From Serilophus lunatus (taxonomy: Eukaryota > Chordata > Aves > Passeriformes > Eurylaimidae), in NCBI GenBank assembly GCA_013399895.1, contig VXBA01000680.1:29329-93328 (forward strand): a stretch of 64,000 bases of DNA, given 5' to 3'. The notes below the pieces were generated by a model. That model did not search any database. It saw only the letters and a list, made by a program, of their open reading frames with translations, and was not told where the DNA came from. Shown one piece after another: positions 23,728 through 36,993 of the stretch. Position numbers and translations under genes: made by a program. How positions within the stretch are numbered: the stretch's first letter is position 1; each line of letters begins with the position of its first letter.

Positions 23728-26700
23728 CTGGTCTAGATAGGTATGTGCAAAAAAAGATGAGAAAAAATGATCATATTTTTCATTGTCTTGATAAAATAAT
23801 GGAGAGATTAAGAAAGTATTAGCCTGAGAGCATAAAAGGAAAAAAAATTTTGCACTTTATCCTATGAAGTATATCTGCAACATGGAACTCATTCTTTCAA
23901 GATCATATGGATATGCAAAAATTTCATCAGATGAAGTTATACAGATCAGATTTTTTGATTACTGAGAAAAATGGTGTTCCAAATTCAGCTTGGCCTATAG
24001 TTCCCCAGCTAGGGAAACATTGCTGCAGAGGGATTGTTCTATACCCAGCTGTTTCCTTCTGATTCTCTGCTACTGAACAAAAGAGGAAGTGTGTCAGTGT
24101 ACCACTATGCTTTCCACTGGTTATGGATTGGAGTAGTTTTGCCTTCAGTGAAACCTGAATGAATGTGAACCAAATCTGGCCTCTGGCAGAGAGCTACATT
24201 CATCTGTGGTATCAAGCCTGGCCTTTCAGCACCACAGTCAGGCACCTCTTGGGCTTTTCCGAAAGGCTCGGAATCACCAAACTCTAAAGTTAGTTTTGCA
24301 ACATATTTCTACGTAAATTCATACATTTGCTACGTGAGGAAAGGAATGTAAATTTCCTTGCCAGGAACTATTTTTTGAGTATAGGTGATCTGTCTGCTTG
24401 GGTAGTAAGCAGAATTAAGAGAAGTTAAGATAAAAGGATTGCGCTTTAGCAAACCTGTTGTTCACTGAGATACTTGGTGTTTAGAGAGGTTGAGCATGTA
24501 GGTGAATATATTTTTGTTGTTAAATGATTCTGTTCTTTTAAGAGGTACTGTATGGATAGCTAACATTTTGTCTATGTCTCCACTGAAATTTTGCAGAGGC
24601 AACTTCAATGTACATGGTGTTGTACACACGGTAGACACAAAATAGATTGTTTTTTCAAGTCTTTAGTTTTAGGCATAAGACACTTTTCCACACTCGAAGT
24701 CTCTCCTAATGGACCTATAGAATGCTTTTACTGCTTTTCCTCCAGCCCCCGACACACCACACACCATCTTCTTCACCCCCCCATTCAAGTACAGTTGCTA
24801 GTGGTGAAAATTGTACACGCTCTGGTATGTATTATTATGCACAACACTTTTTTTGCATGCTATAGGAAGAACAGCTTTTGTTTTAAAAGAAGTATGAAGA
24901 TCTCAAAGAGGGCCAAATACAGTATGTTGATGACAAAGTCATGCTTGCTTCAAAACATTGATGTATTAATACACTGGAGGAATAAACTCTTTAGTTTCAG
25001 AAGCAATTCCTGCAGAAGATAGGTAGGACATTTCAGCAGTCCAGTCTTAAGACTATTTGTCTGTTTAGGAGGACCGTTAACTTTGACTGTAATTCCACTG
25101 TAATTTCTCAAAAATACTTTTCCCAATGGAAATACAGTATTGTATACCTAAAGTTACCTTTCATAATCAATAGTATCGTTAGAGTATTTAAACTTTCTTA
25201 CTATAACCTGTAATGCTGTTACAGTGATTTAATGCAGGGTCTTCTACATCAGGCAAGCCAACCATAAACTGTAGAATATATTCTCGATTATCAATTCAAA
25301 ATAATGTTACAACTGATGGTTAATTTTTGTCCTATAAAATGATGTAGGAGAAGTGTGATGATTTACCCAGGTTGGCCCATGTTATTTTGCAGGTTAATGC
25401 AATTGTTATTATTTTACTTGGTAAATTTAAATTACTGTATTTCCAGATATATTTTTAATTCTAGAAAGAAAAGCTCTAGTCTTGCCTTCCAAATGTATCC
25501 TAGGTCCATGTGAAAATCCCAAATTACTGTTATTTAAGCAACTGCATACACAAATGAAATATTGTATAAGTTTATTCCATGCGCTTTGATGTTGTTTGCT
25601 TTGTTCCAGTCTTCCCTTAACAAATATGTTCAGAAATAGGCCTCATTCAGAGGGTCTTGGGACACAACTACAGAAATATCATAAAGTTGCCTTTTAGTGT
25701 AATTGTTTCATGTTCCCAGTCCTCCTGGGGTTATTTTGCTTACGCATTTCTCGTCGTTGTAAATTTGATTATTCTACTACAGTGATTTACTCTAAGAAAA
25801 TTAATATAATCTCTTCAAAACTGTCAGCTGTGAGCCATAACTCCCTGAACTGCTGTTTTACTTTCCAGGCATTATAAATGCATTTCCCTAGTTGCTCCAT
25901 GTGGAAGTCATCTCACAGTGAAGTGTCATTTTCCCAGTGGGCTGATGGCACACGGTAATAATATGAGCAAATAGTAAATATTTTTAAGACTTGCAGTACA
26001 ACAATCGCAAAATACCACCTCATTTATGAGAAACAAATAGTAGCTTCATATTTTAAACTTGAAATACTGTCCTAAGTGAGAGGCGTGATGTGCTGACAGA
26101 ACCCCATGAGTATAAGCTTTGTAACTTTGCGGATAACTTTTTGGACCTTAAAATTCAGTTACAGGAAAGGGAAAGAGAGATCCACTGCATCAGAAAATAT
26201 TCCAAATTTTAATGAAAAGTACAAAAGACAAACAGTTACCAGTCCAAAAATGTATTCTTATTTTGCTGTATATACGTCATCAGATACTTCTTGAATGCCT
26301 TTAAAGTGTTCTAAATAACAGGTGCTTCAAATATTAATTTGTAATTGCTTCAAATACCGTATTTCTGAGCACTATGTGGCTTATCTCAAGTATTTGAATA
26401 CAATATTTACCATTTATATGCAGTCAGTTTTTTCATCATGTGTGGGGAGGATTCTTTACCTAACTCTCTGTAAAAACTCTAAATGATTTATGGAGTGAGA
26501 AAAATTCTGTAAAGGAGACGATTTACAAATGGTAAATGCATGCATGGACATGGACACACATGCTTTGCATGCATAAAGGGGGACTTGTCTTTTTTCATAC
26601 CTATGCAGAAAAATTATATTGTTTTCCTATTTACTGGATTGAGTTTAAGCATCTTTAAATTGATTTGATTTCTGTTACCAAGAAAAAAGTTATATGTGGA

Positions 26701-29700
26701 TGTGAGAACAGAAATATCAAAGGGTGAGTGCTCTTTATAGTAGGAGGCACTGAATTCCTATCACCTTGTTGTCACCTTGCGACTAAAAACATTTTGAGGA
26801 TGGTTAAGGTAATAAATCTATATGGGATTATATTTTGCTGAATGTTCCCTCCAAATGTGAATTGACAAAAAAATATGCTTAACTAGAAAAACAATGCATT
26901 TGTTCTCTCCAGATCTGAAAAGAAGACTTCTCAGGATGAGTTTCAGAAAACTGTATGCTCTTTTGGAAAAGGAAGTCAAAAAGATAGAATATTTTTGCTT
27001 GTTGGAACAACGTAGAGGAAAAGAGGTATCAGTTATTGTATGGTTGAAGATTTTAGTTGCTGTAAAGGCTATTTTACCAGACCTTATTTTAAGACTGCCT
27101 GTGATACCAAGGACTGGGGCTCAAAAGGTTTCTGACAGATCAGTGGTGATACGGGTGGGAAGTGATATGTATCTGTGTTGATATGAGATAACCTGGGAGA
27201 AGAAATACTAGATTTTCCAGTGTTCAAAAAAGGGGAATTCTGTTCTTTAACCCATCATAAGATAGGTTTTCTCTTTGCTATTTTATGCAAGCTGTTCTGC
27301 TAGGACAGGCATATTAGAGGATGAGTAGGAAAAAGCAAAACACTTCCATTTTCTTACTTACATTTTGTAGTGATACCTGAAAAGGAAAAAGCTTTCTTGA
27401 GAGCTTTTCTTTAATCGAAGCTTCTAGGTCCACAATGTACATAGACGTGCACCCACCATAGTACTAGTACCCTATTTTCACTCCTAATCATTTGTCATAT
27501 CTAATGGTTACACCCAAACCCAAAATTGTTCATCCCCCTCAAGTCCCCCTGCCCCTCAGGCCTGCCCTTTGGAGCTTCTCCAGGGTGTTTTGGACCTTCT
27601 ATCTTACTTTGTCTACCCCATATCTTGTTATTTCCCTCCAGTTTCATCTCCCGAACAGGGTGTCTGTGCTAGAATCTGTTTTTCCTCAAAAGGATGTTAA
27701 ACAACATTTCACAGACTGTGAGAAAGAGGTTTTCTGACATCCTAAGAGTGAGAAACCATGCAGCTTTGCTAGGATCCACAAATTATATAAGAAATCTTAA
27801 GAAACAAGCAGAAAGTACATCTCTTTCTCATAGCATATTACCGGCACTTCTTGGTTATTACCAACAGTCTTGTCCATTATTACTTACAATCCTTGATTGG
27901 CTCCACAGTCATCTGACTATCAATGTTTGAGACAGACTCATTAGCCCTTTATATTCTAGGATTCTAAAATGGTAAAAAAAATATTCTCCAATTGTTATTT
28001 GTAATGGTTTGGTTTAAACAGAAGTTTCTAGTACCTGCTGGTGAGATTACTTGAAAGCATTTTACAACTTCATAATTCGTGCTCAGGTCTGAAAGAATTG
28101 CTTATATTAGCTTTCCTCCGTTATCACTGCATTCTTTCAGTGTGTACGTTTGGGGAGGTGTAAATGCATACACAACACATTCTGCCTTGGAATACATTGC
28201 CTGTAGCAAACATGTATTCTTCAATTTTCCTAATGGGGCGTGCGTGTGTCAATTATAAATTTATTTTTCTATTTTAAAATAACACCACAAGGTTCCTCTT
28301 TTGTCTGTTGGGTTTCTGGATTCAGATGAACTTGCGTATTATATTGATATTTCCTCTGCCACATGTAATAGCTCTTTGAAGAGAAGTGTCCACCACTTTT
28401 TGGTGAGCACTGTGAAGCTGAGCTTCTCTCCAGTGAAAAGCAGACAAATGCCTGCAGTAAATGAGAGAGACTAGACTGAAGGTAGTTCTTAGTAGCTTGC
28501 AGTAAAAACAATCAGTTAAAGTTCATTAAAAAAGTGAAATTCAATAAAGGTAAACAGAACTGAATAATCTAGAAAGCCAACTTTACCTTAGACTTTCCAA
28601 AGGACATTATAAACCTTAATTATCATTGTATTATCATTAATTATCATCATAAATTGAGGTGACGTTATGCTACAGATAAAGGTTGTAAATGCCTTTTCCC
28701 ATTAATCATCACTATGATGTGTTTATTTTCACAGAAATATGCCATCTTTTGTAATTTTACTGTGGTGGTTCTTGAGAGTATTTCATCAATAGATATGCTG
28801 CATTTTCATGGTCTTTTTAGATACTGCAGGAATTTTAACAGCATTCCCCATGTCCCATCTCTACGTAGAATACTTGCTGATGTGATAACTTAAAAGGCAT
28901 AGTTCCATTCACATCACGTTATCACTCAACAGCTGAGGTATTATAATTTACATACCAGTGATGAGGAAAAGCCGTTACACAAGGGTGTAACTCTGCTGGG
29001 CTTTGCAACTCCCCATACATTATTTTAATTATCAAGTAAATGACACATGCTATCATAATTCTAAAATGAGTAGCAGTATGTCTACTACCTCTGGTAAGGG
29101 CTGTGTAAATGAATTTTTGTTTTTGAGCGGACTGTTGTTATATTAACTCCAAATTAGATTAGGCTGGTTCTCCAGTCTAGAACACTACTGATTTATCCTT
29201 GTACATTTGCTCTTGGCTGCTCAGGTTCAGAGAACAGCCTCATTACAGGTGTAAGATTTTGCATAAGCAAGTACCACAAAACCATTGCCACATGAGTTTG
29301 TTGCAAGGTGGCTTTACTGCAGATAGTGACAGTAATGTTATATATTCTGTGAGCTACTGTCTTGAGTCATATGTGATTATTCAGAGGATGCCATCTTAAC
29401 AGCTTTTATTGTAGCTGGCCAAAACTTTATGTCCAGAATTTCTTTGCCTCTTACCGGCTCAGTGATAGTGGTGAGAAATCTGTTAGCACTTGCAGTTAGT
29501 GAGCAGCAGCTGGCACTTTCGTTTCCTCCCTCTCATCCTGAAGGCCTACACCAGGTTTCTGATGTTATATTGCTTCATCACTTTAGGACAAGACTTGATT
29601 TCAACCCAAGAAGGTTGTGTTTTATCTGTCTTACTCCTTTTCATTACCTAGCATACTTATCTGGTTAATGTGTAGCATTACATGCCCAGTTTAGTTTTTA

Positions 29701-31920
29701 TTTTCACTGTTCTTGAGTAGACATATCTCTGTGGACTGTGACTTCTAGTCCTTGCTGCTTCTAGCATGAGTAGTATCTGATTTCACGTTCTTTTGCACAC
29801 ATGGATGTGCCTAGGATACGAATTTATGGCACTAGGGCACAAACTGTATCAGTTGCATCTCGCTAACCTTGATGTCAAAGAAGAACTCTGGGCTAAATGA
29901 ACGTAATTAGTTTGTTAGCTTTGAACTTCTGCTATTCTATTCAAGTCTGTACAATATAGCAGTTGAGAGAAACAAAAAAACGTTGGGAGAGACTTAGAAA
30001 AATGACCAGTGATACTGTACAGGCTGTACTAGGGAACCCTGAAGATAGGTTAAAATAAGACAGAAAGCAGAAATGGCTATTAGATAAATAACTACCAATC
30101 TAAATTAAATTATCATTAATAACTTCCATGCTGATCATTTAAACAGTGCTCACAAATGAGATGCCCTGAAAACCAATCTCCTTTGAGTTTTAGTGTTCTT
30201 GGAAAAAGAAACATTAAAATGCTTATTATACACAGTTTGTGGGGGTTCAAGGAAATGCAGAGATTGACCATGCAGGTTTAGAATAAAATTATTTAGTGCT
30301 GTTTTGAAACCCTGTTTCAGTGAATTACATAAATGCCCATTTGGAGTCATACTGAAATTAAGATGTAAATAATGTTATAGGTTTACTGTTTCAGAGTATA
30401 AGTGCACATATTAAATGAACTTCCACTGCACATACCTGCATCTTGTCAGTGTATATTAATACAGAATGATTCCTGCTCAGCTTTTCACTCTCAGCCTCCT
30501 GTTTATGTGTATTCTGGAAACATTAAAGCAATTGATAATTTCTCTGCCAATGTACACTGTTTTCGTGGATGGATTGCTCAGCTACATCATATGATTATTA
30601 AGTAATACAGTGATTATTTAATTTGAAAATTTTTATGCTGTTATGTTCACCGCATAAATTGTAGTTCAGTACGCATGACTTTGTGAATAATTAGGTACTG
30701 AAGAAGCTAGCTGAAAGTGTGAGTGAGCAGTCAGTGTTGTTCCTTTAAACATACGCAGCTTGAAAAGCAGATGGAATTGTGTTCTCATGATGTTTAAGGA
30801 CTTTTAGAGCACTGCATATCACCAGCATCTGGAGACCAATTACTGAAGAGTCTCCATAGGGGTCCTGCCTCAGGGTTTTTAGTTGGATGAATAATATATA
30901 AACTCAATAGTTTCCCACAGAGAGCAACTGGAGCAGTATCAGAAGGAAATAAGCCTTTTAGGAGCTGAACTGAAAATGAAATACTAGCACAGGATTTAAA
31001 ATGAAGCTTTTTTGCTTTTACTTGCAAAGTCGAACACTGCATATTAGTTAAATGAATTCTAATTTTTTTTTTTTAGCCTTTATCTTTCAGAATCTTGCTT
31101 TTTTAAATTTTGGTACACATTTATTTGAAAGCCTTAGCAAAAGGCTGTAAAGCTTATTCACTTACTCCAAGAACTAGCACACTAAATTCCATTTTAAAAA
31201 GTGGTGAAAATTATCTTTTATAAGTACATCATTCATTTTGTAGCACAGGTTCAGCATTATAATCCTCAAACCATAATCGGATTTTATCTTACCTGTCATT
31301 GTGTTTAGCTCTGGGTTTACTCAGTATGCATTTTAAAACCAGAAACAGCTGCAAAATGGCATATCCAGTACTATTCAAAACCCTCTTTCAACTCATGATA
31401 CATCCCTTCAAATTCCTAATCACTGTCCTCCTTTTAAATTTAATTGAAAACAGAACACATTCGAAAAGGAAATAAAAATATATGAATGTAAATACTTGGA
31501 TCTGAGAAGAAACTTATGTCTTAATTATAATAGAAAATCTTCTCTATTGATTTGTTGCAATAGAGATGCAAGTCAAAATTCGCTTAGTGGGCATTTCACA
31601 GATGAAAAATACATAATCTGGGGAACACTATTGGGACCCATGCAGAATAAAACAAATGAGGGTGTACCTTTTATTAACAACAACAGAACGACCAAAGAAA
31701 AACAAACATAAAACATCAACAACCAAAACAAAAAAAAAAAGGAACAACAAAAATCCAGCATTGTCACTGGTGCTATGCTTGTTTTAGCTTGCAATTTCCT
31801 AGTAGATATTTTGGATAAATTTGGAAGCTTAGTCTCTTGAATTTTTAACTGTGACAGCAATCTTTGTGAGGCAAATTTTCCTACCAACTTCAGCATAACT
31901 ATTCAACTGGATATGCGGCT
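23728..31920. other. Unique AT-rich non-coding DNA
   Basis: No gene recognised over 8.2 kb. The longest frame (24591-25022 +, 143 codons) has no recognisable domain, signal or splice context. Two segments look compositionally like conserved non-coding elements: about 25820-25970, and 28880-29060 with a TAATTA core at 29026-29031 and a perfect 7-bp hairpin at 28974-28991. A small hairpin TTCCGA/TCGGAA lies at 24257-24273. A pyrimidine-rich patch spans about 27520-27660. An A-rich patch at 31720-31745 produces a spurious hydrophobic frame on the minus strand. Confidence 0.6.
28974..28991. repeat. Perfect 7-bp inverted repeat, 4-base loop
   Basis: GTTACAC (28974-28980), loop AAGG, GTGTAAC (28985-28991). 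It could be a dimeric factor-binding palindrome or chance. It lies in a segment with other AT-rich homeodomain-like cores. Confidence 0.8.
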
Positions 31921-32318
31921 GAATCACAGAATGGTTAAGGTTGGAAGGGACCACTGGAGGTCATCTAGTCCAACCTCACTGCTCAAGCAAGTTCATCCTA
32001 GAGCACATTACTCAGGATTGTGTTTAAATGGCTTTTGAATATCTCCAGCAAGGGAGACTCCACGATCCCTCTGGGCAACCTTTTGCAGTGCTTGGTCACC
32101 TGCACAGTGAAAAAGTTCTTCCTCATGTACAGGTGGAACTTCCTGTGTATCAGTTTCTGTCTGCTGTCTCTTGTCCTATTGCTTGGCAGCACCAAGAAGA
32201 GTGTGAGTTCATCCTCTTGGCACCCTCCCTTCAGATACTGACAGACATTGACAAGATCCCCTCTCAGTCTTCTTCAGGCTAAATGGGCCCAGCTCCCTCA
32301 GCCTTTCCTCATAAGAGA
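31921..32318 (-). mobile_element. CR1 LINE, 3' fragment
   Basis: The plus strand begins GAATCACAGAATGGTTAAGG and continues AGGTCATCTAGTCCAACCTC. It then gives the reversed 3' UTR and ORF2 end, finishing at CTCAGCCTTTCCTCATAAGA. On the minus strand 31998-32195 still reads as ORF2 tail (FHLYMRKNFFTVQVTKHCKRLP). Conservation is better than in the copies at 14371 and 23508, so this insertion is probably younger. It is 5'-truncated and has no reverse transcriptase domain. Confidence 0.94.
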
Positions 32319-34540
32319 GGAAATAAACTGAAGCATTTTCAGGTTTGATTATGACACCAAAATCTCCTAAATGAAAGCAAAATTGAAGGAAAAAAGGTAG
32401 CAGTAGAGTCATGTTCCTGGGAGGAAATGATCAGAATACATGTGGAATCTATGTGTTTTATTACATCGATCGATTTGATATTTAGAGCTTCAGAAGAAAA
32501 AATGTAGCTTACCCTCCAAAAGAATAGCAAGTGCTATATTATTAATAAAATGATTATTTACATGCAGCAAAATGCTAGTGCCACAAGAAAAATCAGGGTT
32601 TAGTTGTGCCAGATTACATATTAAACTGTATTGAAGGTATATAAATTATCCTACTTTTTTTAAATGAGAAAATACCCAAGCAGTAAAGGGAAAGAAAAAT
32701 AGCTACCAGGACTAAGTATCAGGCTAAACGGAACTTGCATAATATTGCAGAGCTCAAGTTGCACACTAATGTGATTAAAATAGTTCCTTGGCTCCCTTCC
32801 AAAACCTGTATCACTGTTTGAATAGTCTTGGGCTGTTCATGTGCATCATTCCTCTCTAGGTCTGGTACTCTGTTTCTGATGATGTTTGAAAAAGTCTTTC
32901 ATCATGTCTCCTTGGTTCCCTGTTTTTTTCTTTCTAGCCACTTTTTTCATTCATAAACATTGTATTTAATGTGAGTTAGTGGTACTAAATCATCCTTGGT
33001 GTTGTCATAGTTGGTGCACTGGACCACTGCTTATTTGTGAAAACAGTATCAAGGTTATTGACCTTGAAGTTTAATGTCTAGTGCTAAACTTTGTTCTTGA
33101 AGTTTACTGTGGGAGTTTAAGAGGCAAAGATAAAGTTTGATCACAGCAGTAGAAATGAAAAAGGATTTAGACTGCATAGAAGTAATCAGAGGAGCAAGGG
33201 AAAAAAATTAATATATGTGTTGGAGGAGGAGGGTACTGACAAGTGGTGAAAAAGAGAGAAGATTTCCAGGTGTCACCTCAAAAAATTTTTTTTTTCTTTT
33301 TAAATTCTTGCTTCCATTGCAAAGATAGCCTAAAGAGTATAAGTCAGTCTTCAATTTTTATTTTTTTTTCTCTGTCTGTTCTTCATCTGTTAGTTCTGAG
33401 TCTCCAGTACTGATTGACATCTGAGCTATGGAAACCATTATGAACTGGCCAGGATGTCTAAGATGATTCAGGAAAAATGAATGGACCAACAGAGTCATGG
33501 CAAAGTCAGTTAAGATATCATAGCTGTTGCTATGAGGGAATAAAAACAATGCAAGAAGGGAATTTAGGGTGTTCAGGTGTTGTATTGTTTGGTTGTGGTT
33601 TGTTGTTTGGGTTTTTTTAACTGAGAAAACTTAAGATTTTAAAATAATCAAAACTTGATTCATGTGAAAATAGCATATCTTGGCAACTTCTAATATACTC
33701 CCAGAACATGCAAGTGAACTGAATTGAAATCCCTAAGAGTACAGAAGTATGTGATTCAGGTATAAACTGTCTTCTTAACATGACTTTTGAGCCTGCAATG
33801 TCGAGTGGTGCTGCTACAAAGCAATAAAACAGCTTAGGAACATTTCCACTTCTACGGATGCAGAATAATACAGAGACAATACAAATGTAAGATGATCACT
33901 ATTCAATGTCTGTGCAGAGCCCTGGCTTAGATCAGACCAGGAGTTGGGGAGTTGCTTGTTTCTGCTGCCTGCATATAAGGACTTACTGTTCCCTCTCAGG
34001 ATGGATTCTACCCAGGACATTTCCTTATCCATTGGTCAACCTCAGAGATTGCAGCCGAATATGCCACCTTTCTTCTGAGCATCTTCATAGCAAGGTGAAA
34101 GCTCTGTAGGCTCAATATAGTGAGTCCATAAAATGAGAAGTCTCTAAAAATAGTCGGTAATAAGGCATGTTTGATCCCTCGAGGCACAAAGGCATAGGTC
34201 TCCTACACTGCTGGCATGAATCCTTTGGTGCAATATAGTTACATCTCTTGAAATAAGCACTGTTGGACTGGCTTCAGCTACATGTGGGAATGGAAATGCA
34301 CCAAAATAAAAGTACAAAGAAAAGGGGTATAGCACATAATTTTGAATGCCTTTGTTTCTACTTACAATAGCACATTACTATGCCATTACAGTTCTTGAGG
34401 ATGGAAGACAAAATTACATCTGGTTTAGCATGTCATCATAGTAGCTGTTTCTACTCCATGCTCTTCCATCTGTGAGAACTAGCTTACACTAACTTTGCAC
34501 AGCAGCTGAATCAAAAAGATTAAGGTTTGTCTCTGCAACT
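32319..34540. other. Unique AT-rich non-coding DNA
   Basis: No gene or transposon recognised. Short T-rich tracts occur near 33287-33305 and 33358-33370. Open frames of 62-72 codons on both strands have no family resemblance. Confidence 0.65.
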
Positions 34541-35123
34541 TCACAGTATCACGGTATCAGCAAGGTTGGGGGAGACCTTAGCAATCATCAAGTCCAACCT
34601 ATAATCTAACAGCAATTCATCATCTAAATTATGGCACCAAGTGCCTCATCCAACTTACTCTTGAACACCTCCAGGGTCGTTGAATCCACCCCCTCTCTGG
34701 ACAGCCCATTCCAATGGCAGATCACCCTCTCAGTGAAGAATTTCTTCCTAATATCAAGTCTAAACCTCCCCTGATGGAGCTTGAGACTGTGCCCTCTTGT
34801 TCTGTGGCCAGTTACCTGAGAGAAGAGACCGACCCCTGCCTGACTACAACCTCCTTTCAGATAGTCATAGACACCAATAAGGTCACCCCGAGTCTCCTCT
34901 TCTCCAGGTTGAGCAACCCCAGCTCCCTCAGCCACTCCTCATAGGGCTTGTGCTCCGGCCCCTTCACCATCCTCGTTGCCCTTCTTCTGATCATGTTCCA
35001 GTAACTCAACATCTTTCTTATACTGAGGGGCCTAGTACTGGACATAGTACTCAAGCTGTGGCCTAACCAGTGCCAAGTACAGGGGAAGGATAACTTCTCT
35101 AGTCCTGCTGGCCACACCATTCA
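34541..35123 (-). mobile_element. CR1 LINE, 3' fragment (best preserved minus-strand copy)
   Basis: The plus strand starts TCACAGTATCACGGTATCAG, an altered 3' tail, then AATCATCAAGTCCAACCTAT. Minus-strand frames at 34624-34935 and 34857-35120 encode the ORF2 C terminus: MLSYWNMIRRRATRMVKG, EEWLRELGLLNLEKRR, RGDLIGVYDYLKGGC, then GRFRLDIRKKFFTERVICHW. The two frames are shifted relative to each other, so ORF2 is broken. The segment corresponds to the last roughly 580 bases of CR1. The 5' end near 35123 falls in the 'GHSLSTMSSTRP' part of ORF2. Confidence 0.95.
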
Positions 35124-35990
35124 TGTGCTTGTTTTAGTATCAGATATACTTGAGAAACTAATCGCCAATTAAATATAATTCTTATCCTAGCTTGACTAAT
35201 AGGATTCTTCTTTCTGCATGATTAAAATGCCCTTTCTTGCATTTTGCAGAAAATCATAGCTTTTAGACTTCCTTTTCTGTAAAGCTGTACTTAACTAATA
35301 AAAATATTCATTTACAAAAGCAAAACCTTTTCTAACAATAGTAGAAAAACTGAAAAAACATCATTTGATTCTAGACTTTATAGCATTAAAAATGACAAAA
35401 TGTACTTCTTGGTTTGCAAATTAAACAGCTTCAGTAATGGACCCATTTGGGAAAAGCAGGTGTCAATAATGGAAAAACTCATCTTTATGATTTTTTTTTT
35501 TTTTTTAAGGAAAACACACTTTAGAGTATGCCAGTAAGTTGAGAGATGTTTGTTTCATGTTTTGGGTCTCAGCCTTTTGAAAGCTTGCTTTCTCAGCACA
35601 CTGTAGTGATAGGCAGGCCTGTCAGGACTCTGATTTTCATCTACTTACAGTTTTAGTGCTAGATGCTTACTCTGAAATTTTCACAAAATATTAAAAACTT
35701 GTTTCCTTTGTTATTTCTCATCCAATTTGCCATATCTGTACACATTTCAAATAGATACTACTTGTTCAGATCTCTCTAAACTGGTTGGGTCTTTTAGGAG
35801 CACTTTTGATCAATCTCTAATGTTGAAAGTTTAAAATGCAAAGGCAATTTGTAAATACTAGTTGCAATAGGTGACTTTTTTTCCTTCAAAAGAACTGCTT
35901 GATTTAGTTCTTCTTTGTTAAGCATGTGAGAAGAATTTTTGTGGAAAAGTATTTGTATTTGCATGTAGGGGTGTATATATAAATCACAGT
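35124..35990. other. Unique spacer between two opposed CR1 copies
   Basis: AT-rich, with a run of 16 T at 35491-35506. No gene. It separates a minus-strand and a plus-strand CR1. Confidence 0.7.
35491..35506. repeat. Poly-T run (16)
   Basis: Sixteen T residues. No retrocopy was seen beside it. Confidence 0.9.
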
Positions 35991-36200
35991 TTAAATTAGA
36001 TATTGGGAAAGGATTCTTCACTGAAAGGATTTTGTCCAGCACTGGAACACACTGCCCTGGGAAGTGGTTGAGTCACCATCCTCGAGGTCTTTAAAAGTCA
36101 TGTAGGTGCGGCACTTGGGGATGTGGTTTACTGATGGACTTGGCAGTGCTAGGTCTAATTCAATGACCAGGTCTTTTCTCACCTAAAATGATTATATTGT
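35991..36200 (+). mobile_element. CR1 LINE, short 3' UTR fragment
   Basis: The sequence TTAAATTAGATATTGGGAAA, then CAGCACTGGAACACACTGCC, GAAGTGGTTGAGTCACCATC and GGACTTGGCAGTGCTAGGTC follows the CR1 3' UTR in order on the plus strand. It ends in a degraded ATGATT tail near 36190. It is strongly 5'-truncated to about 210 bases and shares its region with the copy at 60288-60876. Confidence 0.92.
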
Positions 36201-36993
36201 ATATTGATCCTATATTTTCATCTTCAGTAATGGGCATGAGGTGCAATTAAGGATCATAGTCTTTGCTCTTCATAGCATCATCATCATCTACTATGTTGTT
36301 CAAATAATGGATTGCTTGAAAAAATATTCAGCAATTAAAAATTAATTATATATTGTAAAATCTACTTCAGTTTTGCATTGTTCAGGTTGCTTTAGCCTTT
36401 CAAAGTTGGTTTAGCGTCTTAAAGAAGAAACAAGTATTTAGCTGCCGTATGTAGCCTATGTGTGATTATACTCCATAATCATGCAATGTTTACAGACTGT
36501 TGTATTTTATTTAAATATCTGTTAAATAGTCTTATTCTTTTTTTTTTTTTCCTGCTGATTGTTGTGCTAAGAGATGTTTAGTTAAAAACGGTCATATTTC
36601 CAGCAAGCTATCTCCTTGTCTGATTCATTCTTTGCTACATTGTACTGCTCAGCCATTTCCCAGGAGGTAAACTGTGGTGTTTCATGCAGTTTCACAGTTC
36701 TGTCCTTATTTTTGGTACTGTATTAAAGCAGACCGAACACAGAAGGAAAAGCTTCTCTTTGACCAGAGACAGCCCCCAGGCTACTTTGATAAAGAATTTT
36801 TATTTTTTTTTACAGTCGACCACAGTGTGGCAGTAGTTCTTTTTCGTTTCCATGTACTGATCCTTTCTTCTTTTGCAAAGCTTAGGCATTTACTATGCGG
36901 CACCCATCTGATACTTTTGAACAAATTCCAACTCTTGTGCTACTGATAGTGATGAGGTTACAAGACCCTTCTTGTAGAGCTATCTTTTAGCAT
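36201..36993. other. Unique AT-rich non-coding DNA
   Basis: Contains 13 T residues at 36538-36550. The 90-codon frame at 36674-36946 (+) has no recognisable domain. Nothing else is seen. Confidence 0.65.

Noticed and set aside
24591..25022. 143-codon plus-strand open frame
   Set aside because: No family resemblance, with composition typical of random translation. Same chance argument as for 45361-45801.
31573..31896. 107-codon minus-strand frame with a membrane-like hydrophobic segment
   Set aside because: The hydrophobic part is the reverse of an A-rich tract at 31720-31745.
34624..35120. Adjacent minus-strand frames looking like a small two-exon protein
   Set aside because: They are the frameshifted C terminus of CR1 ORF2, not a host gene.
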